Source: Bacteroidota bacterium (GTDB lineage: Bacteria; Bacteroidota; Bacteroidia; Chitinophagales; LD1). From it: a stretch of 64,000 nucleotides of DNA. Made by a program: the position numbers and the translations under genes. This document shows positions 1-5,501 of this stretch, piece by piece. Within the stretch, counting starts at the first letter, position 1. Each line of letters begins with the position of its first letter. The notes beneath the pieces are model-generated. The model worked only from the letters and a program-made list of their open reading frames with translations, searched no databases and was not told where the DNA came from. Location: positions 62,001 through 126,000 of the forward strand of contig CANJZE010000009.1 in NCBI GenBank assembly GCA_947479455.1. Reading direction: 5' to 3'.

Positions 1-68
1 TCCATATTGTTTTGAGCAAAGCCGGTAGCAAAACAGAAGAGCAGAATTAGCACAAAGAATTTTTTCAT
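1..68 (-). CDS. secreted protein, N-terminal fragment only
   Basis: Only the first 22 codons lie in the window. Read leftward from an ATG at 68 they give a classic Bacteroidota signal peptide: a short n-region MKK, the hydrophobic stretch FFVLILLFCF, and a small-residue/AQ cleavage region (ATGFAQ), then NN. A second in-frame ATG at 77 would add three residues. The protein is exported, but its identity cannot be told from this fragment. It is divergent from the dehydrogenase gene that starts at 192. Confidence 0.6.
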   Translation of the reverse strand, partial: MKKFFVLILLFCFATGFAQNNM

Positions 69-191
69 GGTTGACATAATTTTCAATTTTATTTTACAAA
101 GATGAGGAATGAATCCAAGAAACGCTGAAATGAGGAATTATTGTGACTATTTAGTTAAGATAGATTTACTTTGAGCCATAAAATTGAGACT

Positions 192-1046
192 ATGTCAATA
201 GTAATTAAGAAAACAGGAGTAGCGGGAGCGGGTGCCATGGGCGCGGGAATTGCACAGGTATTTGCACAGGCAAATTTAGCAGTGGTATTGTTTGATGTAA
301 ATGCCGCGCAGTTAGAAAAAGCAAAAACAGAAATCGAAAAGAATCTAGCCTTCGCGGTTTCGAAAAGTAAAATTTCGGAAGCCGATAAAACTGCTGCCTT
401 ATCGCGGATTGTTTTTTCTGCCGATATCAATTCATTGAAATCTGATTTAATTGTTGAAGCGATTGTAGAAAAATTAGATGCCAAACGCGAGTTGTTTCAA
501 AAGCTTGCGGAAATTAATTCTGCTGAAACAATTTTAGCAACAAACACTTCTTCTATTCCTGTTACGCGAATAGCAAAAGATGTTTCGAATCCACAGCGCG
601 TGGTGGGTATGCACTTTTTTAATCCTGCTCATTTAATGAAACTGGTGGAAGTAATTTCGGGAGTTGAAACTTCTGCTGAAGTTGCCGAAACCATTAAACA
701 GCTTTCCCTAACTATTGGCAAAACGCCTATTATGTGTAAGGACTCACCGGGTTTTATTGTGAACCGGGTGGCTCGACATTATTATGTAGAGAGTTTAAAA
801 ATGCTCGAAGAAAAAGTGGCGAGCAATGAAACCATTGATGCCTTAATGGAAAGCGTAGGTTTTAAAATGGGTCCTTTTAAATTGATGGACCATGTAGGCA
901 ACGATATCAACTTTGCAGTTACTTCTTCGCTCTATGAATCATTTCATCAGGATGCAAAGTTTCGTCCTTCGCGCATTCAGCAGCAAAAAGTTGATGCTGG
1001 GCATCTCGGTAAAAAAACAGGAAAAGGATTTTACGACTACCTGTAA
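192..1046 (+). CDS. 3-hydroxyacyl-CoA (3-hydroxybutyryl-CoA type) dehydrogenase
   Basis: NAD-dependent oxidation of a 3-hydroxyacyl-CoA to the 3-oxoacyl-CoA in the cytoplasm. The 284-residue length is normal for the single-domain Hbd/PaaH family. The Rossmann motif GAGAMG is at residues 12-17 (usually GxGxMG), with the NAD-ribose acidic residue D35. The catalytic pair is H141 (in MHFFNP) and E153 (in LVEVI), and the family signature DSPGFIVNRV is at 184-193. A TTG at 171 is also in frame but overlaps a possible -7 promoter element (TTACTTTG, 166-173), so the ATG at 192 is preferred. The PaaN-like gene 0.8 kb away suggests 3-hydroxyadipyl-CoA oxidation in phenylacetate breakdown, but 3-hydroxybutyryl-CoA is equally possible from sequence alone. 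Confidence 0.9.
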   Translation: MSIVIKKTGVAGAGAMGAGIAQVFAQANLAVVLFDVNAAQLEKAKTEIEKNLAFAVSKSKISEADKTAALSRIVFSADINSLKSDLIVEAIVEKLDAKRELFQKLAEINSAETILATNTSSIPVTRIAKDVSNPQRVVGMHFFNPAHLMKLVEVISGVETSAEVAETIKQLSLTIGKTPIMCKDSPGFIVNRVARHYYVESLKMLEEKVASNETIDALMESVGFKMGPFKLMDHVGNDINFAVTSSLYESFHQDAKFRPSRIQQQKVDAGHLGKKTGKGFYDYL

Positions 1047-1081
1047 ACCTGTTTTCAACTTTTCAAATTCATTCGAACTTC

Positions 1082-1089
1082 TATTTTCG
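1082..1089 (+). promoter_or_regulatory. possible -7 element upstream of tRNA-Leu
   Basis: TATTTTCG matches the Bacteroidota -7 consensus TAnnTTTG at seven of eight positions and lies about 56 bases before the tRNA. No clear TTG -33 box is seen at the right distance, so this is only suggestive. Confidence 0.3.
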
Positions 1090-1113
1090 CACCCTCTGAA
1101 AAAGTGAAAGAGT

Positions 1114-1129
1114 GTCGGCTTTTGCCGAC
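1114..1129. repeat. perfect hairpin just 5' of tRNA-Leu
   Basis: GTCGGC and GCCGAC arms around a TTTT loop, 16 bases before the tRNA. No T-run follows, so it is not an obvious terminator; it would lie in the tRNA 5' leader. Its outer bases (TGTCGG...CCGACA) resemble the REP hairpins at 42740 and 43389, so it may be a distant member of that family. Confidence 0.45.
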
Positions 1130-1145
1130 AAGGTCTGCGAAAAAA

Positions 1146-1227
1146 GCCCGGGTGGCGAAACTGGTAGACGCGCTCGTTTCAGGTGCGAGAGCCGCAAGGT
1201 GTGTGGGTTCGAATCCCTTCCCGGGCA
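1146..1227 (+). tRNA. tRNA-Leu (anticodon CAG)
   Basis: Complete class II cloverleaf of 82 bases. The acceptor stem GCCCGGG (1146-1152) pairs with CCCGGGC (1220-1226), with discriminator A1227 and no encoded CCA. The D-arm contains GGCGAAACTGGTAGACGC. The anticodon stem CTCGT/GCGAG encloses the loop TTCAGGT with anticodon CAG, reading CUG. A short variable arm CC-GCAA-GG and the T-loop TTCGAAT follow. The T-stem has one T-T mismatch. The last 27 bases plus one flanking base recur in split form at 1513-1574. Confidence 0.93.
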
Positions 1228-1228
1228 C

Positions 1229-1260
1229 AAAAACGGTTGGATAAATTCCAACCGTTTTTT
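1229..1260 (+). terminator. rho-independent terminator after tRNA-Leu
   Basis: AAAAACGGTTGG and CCAACCGTTTTTT form a near-perfect stem with a 7-base loop (ATAAATT) and end in a run of T. It begins two bases after the tRNA and ends 14 bases before the GIY-YIG start codon, so that gene is either expressed by read-through or has its own weak signal. Confidence 0.8.
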
Positions 1261-1274
1261 ATTAAACCGAAAAT

Positions 1275-1535
1275 ATGTTTACAGTTTACGTGTTGAAGAG
1301 TTTAAATTCAGGAAAGCATTACGTTGGCTTTACCGAAAACATGCAGCGTAGACTACGAGAACATAATGCAGGAAAATCAAAATTTACATCAGGGCACTTA
1401 CCGTGGAAAATAATTTATACCGAAGAAGTTACAGACAGAATACTTGCCAGAGAACGCGAGAAATATTTGAAAACTGCCGCAGGCAAAAAATTTCTTAGCC
1501 ACAAAATTAACAGTGGGGGTTCCCTGCCCGACTGA
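1275..1535 (+). CDS. GIY-YIG nuclease-domain protein (UPF0213-like)
   Basis: Small single-domain nuclease-like protein of 86 residues. The GIY equivalent is VYVL (residues 4-7) and the YIG equivalent HYVG (15-18). The conserved Arg is in QRRLREHNAGK and the catalytic Glu in AREREKYLKT. Family members of about 80-100 residues are numerous in Bacteroidota and often lie beside tRNA or rRNA genes; their role is unknown, with DNA end processing or homing both proposed. The last codons (SLPD and stop) are encoded by a palindrome inserted at 1523-1556. Without it the frame would continue through the duplicated tRNA sequence to a TAG shortly after. The flanking tRNA-derived repeat makes a mobile or homing origin plausible. 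Confidence 0.85.
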   Translation: MFTVYVLKSLNSGKHYVGFTENMQRRLREHNAGKSKFTSGHLPWKIIYTEEVTDRILAREREKYLKTAAGKKFLSHKINSGGSLPD

Positions 1536-1574
1536 CTGCGTTAGCGGTCAGGCAAGGAATCCCTTCCCGGGCAC
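1513..1574. repeat. split duplicate of the tRNA-Leu 3' end
   Basis: Bases 1513-1522 (GTGGGGGTTC) and 1557-1574 (GAATCCCTTCCCGGGCAC) joined together equal tRNA-Leu bases 1201-1228 with one mismatch in 28. They are separated by a 34-base palindrome at 1523-1556, exactly between TTC and GAA of the T-loop. The arrangement resembles an att-site duplication flanking the GIY-YIG gene. Confidence 0.8.
1523..1556. repeat. 34-bp palindromic insert in the tRNA-fragment T-loop
   Basis: Imperfect inverted repeat: CCTGCCCGACTG on the left pairs with CGGTCAGGCAAG on the right around ACTGCGTTAG, with two mismatches and one G-T pair. It supplies the stop codon of the GIY-YIG gene. Its placement precisely between the two halves of the tRNA-derived copy shows that it was inserted after, or together with, the duplication. 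Confidence 0.7.
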
Positions 1575-1579
1575 TTTTC

Positions 1580-1615
1580 AATTAGCTAATTAGCCAATGT
1601 GCTGATTAGCTAATT
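1580..1615. repeat. TTAGC-rich inverted repeat
   Basis: Eleven-base arms AATTAGCTAAT (1580-1590) and ATTAGCTAATT (1605-1615) flank TAGCCAATGTGCTG. The same TTAGC/GCTAA unit builds the inverted repeat after atpG at 4551-4641, so this is a dispersed intergenic repeat family. Confidence 0.55.
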
Positions 1616-1640
1616 TTGTTTTGAGCGAAAAGACATCGTT

Positions 1641-1701
1641 GTCACCCTGAGCTTGTCGAAGGGTTGTTATTCGAAAGATGCTTCGACAAGCTCAGCATGA
1701 C
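1641..1701. repeat. long intergenic hairpin repeat (TGAGCTTGTCGAAG family)
   Basis: GTCACCCTGAGCTTGTCGAA at 1641-1660 pairs with the segment at 1682-1701 (TTCGACAAGCTCAGCATGAC); the arms match at all but the three bases at CCC/CAT. The loop is about 20 bases. The core TGAGCTTGTCGAAG is, to my knowledge, a widespread dispersed palindrome of environmental Bacteroidota genomes. The rest of the 276-base gap between the GIY-YIG and PaaN-like genes shows nothing else I recognise. Confidence 0.65.
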
Positions 1702-1811
1702 ATTTTATTTTCAACGGCTAAAAACAAAAGAGGAAAACATTTCTGTTGTCCTCTTTTGTAATTGCTACGACCTGCCGCTATTTATTGCTGCTATTTTTTT
1801 ACGACTACTTA

Positions 1812-3476
1812 CTACGCCACTCTTCGGTGTCCAATCCAAACAAAACGTTTATTTACATACTCAGGATTAGTGAACGAAGCGTTACCCGCTGGGTTACCAC
1901 CCGTAACGTGAAAATCACTAAAGCCCGCGTGTTGGTTTACCCAAATCATTCCTATAAGATTTAGTGACACAGGAGCAAAAACACTTTCCAGTTCTTCAGT
2001 AATAGTAGTTGCAATTGCTTCATCTGTTGTGTAAGCACTAAAGGTTATTGCACCATGTTTTTCAACAAGGTCTTTTGCCAGTTCAATACTTTGCGCGGTA
2101 TCTTTTGTTTTTACAATAATCACAATAGGTCCGAAAAGTTCTTCTTCATAAATGCCGCTGTCTTTAGCATCTACTTCTAAAACAATAGGAGAAATAACTC
2201 TTGCTTCAGGAAATTCTGCATTAACCACAGGTTTCGAATCGTGAAGAATAGTTGCTTCCAATTCTCTGACAGAGTTGACACGTTTTACTGTCAAAGGATT
2301 TTGAACCGCACCATAAGTTCCCGGTCCCATTTGCGGATGATTGGCAATTCCTGCAATGGCATCTACCAATGCTTTCTTCACTTCTTCATAAGGAATTACC
2401 GTATCGCCTTGCTTAATTCCACCTGCCGGAATAAAAAAGTTTTGAGGCGCAGTACACATTTGTCCGCTGTAAAGCGAAACGGCAAATGATAAATTCTGAA
2501 CCACCGGTTTTAAATCAACTACAGAATCAAGAATCACTGAATTCACTCCAGCCTTTTCTGTAAAAGTTGTTTTGCCAGGAATTGATTCAATATAATTTCC
2601 GAAGGTGCTTCCACCTGTGTAATCAATCAATTTAATAAGTTGATGTTCGGCTAATTGTTTTGTAATCAGTTTTGCTGAAGAGTCAACCGCTAACTGACAA
2701 ACATTAATGTCAATTCCTTTTGCCTGCAATGCATTTTGAATTTCAGAAACCACGATAGCAATGGGATAAACCGATTTTGGATGCGGTTTTACAATCACCG
2801 TGTTACCTGTGATAAGCGATGCAAAAATTCCTGGTACTGAATTCCAAATAGGAAAAGTTGAGCAACCGATGCAAAGCGAAATTCCTTTGGGCACGGGTTT
2901 AAATTGTTTTTGCAAAACCACACTCGCTTTACCCATAGGTTTTTCCCAGGTTACGTTTGCAGGAAAACGACTCAACTCTTCGTAACCCACAGCAAGTGCT
3001 TCCAATGCGCGGTCGCTTGCATGAGGACCACTCGCCTGAAAACTCATCATAAAACTTTGCCCTGTTGAATGCTGTGTAGCATGTGCAATTTCAAAAAAGC
3101 GATTCTTTACACGCTCCAACGCATCCACCAAAATTTCTGCGCGCGTATCAACGCTTACGTTTTTCCAAGCCGAAAAAGCGCGACCTGCACGCACAATAGT
3201 TGTCTCTACTTCAAAAACCGGATACGTAACGCCCAATGATTTTCCGGTATAATAAGGAGAAGCCTCTTCACCCGCCCACGATTCCGGATTTTGTTGTAAC
3301 AAACCCTGAAAAGATTTACCTAATTGATTGTTGAATGCCTCCAATCCTTTTATGGGAGCTTCTTCGCCATATGCTTTCGGATGCTCGGGATATTGCGCGT
3401 AAAACGTGCGCGCATGAATAGCTTTAATAGCGTTTTCAATTATCTCTTTGTAATTAGTAGCTGCTGTTGCCGACAT
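1812..3476 (-). CDS. paaN: PaaN-like aldehyde dehydrogenase (phenylacetate catabolism)
   Basis: 554 residues, the length of the PaaN (type 2) branch of the aldehyde dehydrogenase superfamily. The predicted reaction is NAD(P)-dependent oxidation of a semialdehyde made after ring opening in phenylacetyl-CoA catabolism. The catalytic Cys is C341 in YSGQMCTAPQNFF, a hallmark of this branch. The NAD-binding segment TGNTVIVKPHP includes K230, and E307 lies in FTEKAG where typical ALDHs have ELGGK. The C-terminus (VNQHAGFSDFHVTGGNPAGNAS) also fits PaaN. Unlike the E. coli fusion protein there is no MaoC hydratase domain. It is convergent with the GIY-YIG region and divergent from atpG; the 3-hydroxyacyl-CoA dehydrogenase at 192 may belong to the same pathway. 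Confidence 0.85.
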   Translation of the reverse strand: MSATAATNYKEIIENAIKAIHARTFYAQYPEHPKAYGEEAPIKGLEAFNNQLGKSFQGLLQQNPESWAGEEASPYYTGKSLGVTYPVFEVETTIVRAGRAFSAWKNVSVDTRAEILVDALERVKNRFFEIAHATQHSTGQSFMMSFQASGPHASDRALEALAVGYEELSRFPANVTWEKPMGKASVVLQKQFKPVPKGISLCIGCSTFPIWNSVPGIFASLITGNTVIVKPHPKSVYPIAIVVSEIQNALQAKGIDINVCQLAVDSSAKLITKQLAEHQLIKLIDYTGGSTFGNYIESIPGKTTFTEKAGVNSVILDSVVDLKPVVQNLSFAVSLYSGQMCTAPQNFFIPAGGIKQGDTVIPYEEVKKALVDAIAGIANHPQMGPGTYGAVQNPLTVKRVNSVRELEATILHDSKPVVNAEFPEARVISPIVLEVDAKDSGIYEEELFGPIVIIVKTKDTAQSIELAKDLVEKHGAITFSAYTTDEAIATTITEELESVFAPVSLNLIGMIWVNQHAGFSDFHVTGGNPAGNASFTNPEYVNKRFVWIGHRRVA

Positions 3477-3578
3477 AGAAAATTATTTTGTGTGTTGAAA
3501 ATTGAGGGTGTGAAAATAGAAAAAGCGGCAACATAACAGGAGGAACAAAAACCGTTTGGCGGGCGCCTGATTTACGTG

Positions 3579-3608
3579 TTGCATCTCTACGTTATTCTTC
3601 TATTTTTG
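3579..3608 (+). promoter_or_regulatory. atpG promoter (Bacteroidota type)
   Basis: TTG at 3579-3581, a 19-base spacer, then TATTTTTG at 3601-3608, a full match to TTG-N17..20-TAnnTTTG. Transcription would start near 3615, leaving a leader of about 33 bases before the ATG at 3648. It also argues against upstream in-frame starts for atpG. Confidence 0.65.
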
Positions 3609-3647
3609 CCGCGCAATTTTTTAAAAGATAACAGCGAGAATCTCCTT

Positions 3648-4538
3648 ATGGCAAATCTGAAAGAAGTAAGAATACGCATAGCCAGTGTAAACACTACACA
3701 GCAAATTACCAAAGCCATGAAATTGGTTTCGGCTTCAAAATTGAAACGTGCACAAGACCGTATTTTGCAAATGCGTCCGTATTCTGAGAAGTTGAATGAA
3801 ATGCTCAGCAACATTATGAGCGGAATGGAAGGTGGCTCTTCTTTAAGTTTCAACAAGCAACGTGAAGTGAAGAAAGTATTGATTGTGCTCATTACTTCCG
3901 ACAAAGGATTGTGTGGTGGCTTTAATTCGAACCTGATTAAAACAGCGCGCAAAGCAGTTACTGAAGATTACGCTACGCAGAAAAAAAACAAAGGTGTAAC
4001 TTTCCTTTGCGTTGGAAGAAAAGGATACGATTACTTTAAGAAAGATAAAGACCTCAATTTCATTACCGACCATGTGGGCTTAACTGCAAGACTTTCATTT
4101 GAAAACTCTCAACAGGTTTCTGAATTTTTGATGCAAAGTTTCATCGAAGAGAAATATGATGTTATTGAACTGGTGTATTCAAAGTTTGTGAATGCAGCTG
4201 TTCAGAAATATCAGTTCGAACGTTTTTTACCAGTGGCAGCATCGGCACAAAACCCGGCAGTGAAAACAAAAGCCGATTATATTTTCGAACCGGAGAAAGA
4301 AAAATTATTGGAAGAACTCGTTCCGAAGATTTTGAATACACAGCTTTTCAAAGCGCTTTGCGATAACTTAGCTTCAGAACATGGTGCGCGAATGGTAGCT
4401 ATGGATTCGGCAACTAACAATGCCAATGAACTTATTCGCAGTTTGAAAATTGTTTACAACCGCGAACGTCAGTCAACTATTACCAAGGAACTTTTGGAAA
4501 TTGTGGCAGGAGCAGCAGCATTGGAAGAGAAAGGATAA
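3648..4538 (+). CDS. atpG: F1Fo ATP synthase gamma subunit
   Basis: Central rotor shaft of F1; couples proton flow through Fo to ATP synthesis at the inner membrane. The 296 residues start with MANLKEVRIRIASVNTTQQI, the conserved N-terminal helix, followed by ITKAMKLVSASKLKRAQ; the C-terminal helix ends with RERQSTITKELLEIVAGAAAL, both typical of AtpG. The reading frame is open for 24 codons upstream, but those overlap the promoter. Unusually, no atpH or atpA precedes it: the neighbours are a divergent PaaN-like gene and scpB, so gamma is made from its own promoter apart from alpha. Confidence 0.96.
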   Translation: MANLKEVRIRIASVNTTQQITKAMKLVSASKLKRAQDRILQMRPYSEKLNEMLSNIMSGMEGGSSLSFNKQREVKKVLIVLITSDKGLCGGFNSNLIKTARKAVTEDYATQKKNKGVTFLCVGRKGYDYFKKDKDLNFITDHVGLTARLSFENSQQVSEFLMQSFIEEKYDVIELVYSKFVNAAVQKYQFERFLPVAASAQNPAVKTKADYIFEPEKEKLLEELVPKILNTQLFKALCDNLASEHGARMVAMDSATNNANELIRSLKIVYNRERQSTITKELLEIVAGAAALEEKG

Positions 4539-4550
4539 AAGACGATGAGT

Positions 4551-4641
4551 TGATGAGTAAATTAGCAGATGAGCAAATGGAATACATTGTCTGTTCTTTG
4601 AATCTTAACAGCAGCTCATTTGCTAATCGGCTAATCATCTA
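4551..4641. repeat. imperfect inverted repeat built of TTAGC/GAT units
   Basis: TGATGAGTAAATTAGCAGAT followed by GAGCAAATG (4551-4579) opposes CATTTGCTAATCGGCTAATC followed by ATCTA (4617-4641). The arms agree in GATGA, ATTAGC and GCAAATG with small offsets. It fills the atpG-scpB spacer and may attenuate or stabilise the transcript. It has no coding content. Confidence 0.5.
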
Positions 4642-4648
4642 ATTAAAC

Positions 4649-5260
4649 ATGGAAAATTTACACCAACATATCGAAGCCCTTGTTTTCAGTAGCGAAACTG
4701 CTGTTACCAAAGCTGATATTGTGCAGGTGATGAACAAAGCTTTTCCGGGAACTGTGCTCGATGAACAAATAGTGGAATCTGTACTTAGCGATTTACAGGA
4801 AAAATTCAGAAGCGATATTTTTGCGTTTGAGCTGCGCGTAATTGGTGGCGGCTATCAGTTTTTTACCAAAGCAGAATACTACGATGCCGTTTCTGTTTTC
4901 ATAGGACAAAAAGAAAAGAAACGTCTTTCTACTGCTGCGCTTGAAACACTTTCCATTATTGCTTACAAAGGACCCATTACCAAAGTAGAATGCGAAAAAA
5001 TTCGCGGAGTGGATTGCAATTACTCAGTAGAAAAATTGCTGGAAAAAGAATTGATTGAAATTTGCGGGCGCCTGGAAACACAGCCCGGCAAACCGATAGT
5101 ATATAAAGTAACACAAACCTTCCTCGACTATTTCGGCATTAACTCTACTACTGAACTTCCTAAATTAAAAGATGTGCTTCCGCAGCCCGATGATAACACC
5201 GTGGGCGAAGTACCGGAAGTAATCTCTGACCAAATTCCACCTGCAGAAACGGGAGAATAA
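4649..5260 (+). CDS. scpB: segregation and condensation protein B
   Basis: Winged-helix (kite) subunit of the SMC-ScpA-ScpB condensin that compacts and segregates the chromosome. Of its 203 residues the first 165 or so carry two winged-helix domains: the N-terminal LHQHIEALVFSSETAVTKADI and the second KRLSTAALETLSIIAYKGPITKVECEKIRGVDCNYSVEKLL, the most conserved ScpB stretch, followed by YKVTQTFLDYFGI. The C-terminal tail is acidic and proline-rich (TELPKLKDVLPQPDDN and on). No scpA is adjacent. The gene is 110 bases after atpG and could be co-transcribed through the repeat spacer. Confidence 0.93.
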   Translation: MENLHQHIEALVFSSETAVTKADIVQVMNKAFPGTVLDEQIVESVLSDLQEKFRSDIFAFELRVIGGGYQFFTKAEYYDAVSVFIGQKEKKRLSTAALETLSIIAYKGPITKVECEKIRGVDCNYSVEKLLEKELIEICGRLETQPGKPIVYKVTQTFLDYFGINSTTELPKLKDVLPQPDDNTVGEVPEVISDQIPPAETGE

Positions 5261-5319
5261 TTTCAGCCGGCTCGTTTTTAGTAATGTTTTTACATTCGTA
5301 AGCAACTAAAAACCTCATT

Positions 5320-5499
5320 ATGGAAATCATCAACAACAACAAAGAAAAAGACAAAATTGGCGGATTGCTTTTTGTAGGCTGCATGTTTATAGGCATGGGC
5401 ATAGGCAAATACATGGGCGCATTAAGCACCGGAACGCTGATAGGTTTAGGCGCAGGTTTTTTAGCAATGGCAATTTACCGCGTAGCCAAGAAAGATTAA
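5320..5499 (+). CDS. 59-residue two-helix membrane protein
   Basis: Starts MEIINNNKEKDKIGG and ends YRVAKKD. Two glycine-rich hydrophobic segments, LLFVGCMFIGMGIG (about 16-29) and TLIGLGAGFLAMAIY (about 39-53), are separated by KYMGALSTG, which predicts a helical hairpin in the inner membrane with charged ends. No family recognised. A near-consensus -7 box TACATTCG (5291-5298) lies 21 bases before the ATG. It is convergent with the isoprenoid fusion gene, whose stop lies two bases away. Coding status rests on the clean amphipathic hydrophobicity pattern and the well-placed start. Confidence 0.65.
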   Translation: MEIINNNKEKDKIGGLLFVGCMFIGMGIGKYMGALSTGTLIGLGAGFLAMAIYRVAKKD

Positions 5500-5501
5500 G
5501 C

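Noticed and set aside
171-191. TTG start seven codons before the dehydrogenase ATG
   Set aside because: It overlaps a possible -7 promoter box, and the ATG at 192 gives the usual family N-terminus.
1112-1351. Open frame running through tRNA-Leu and into the GIY-YIG gene
   Set aside because: It covers a complete tRNA and its terminator, and its protein has no family likeness.
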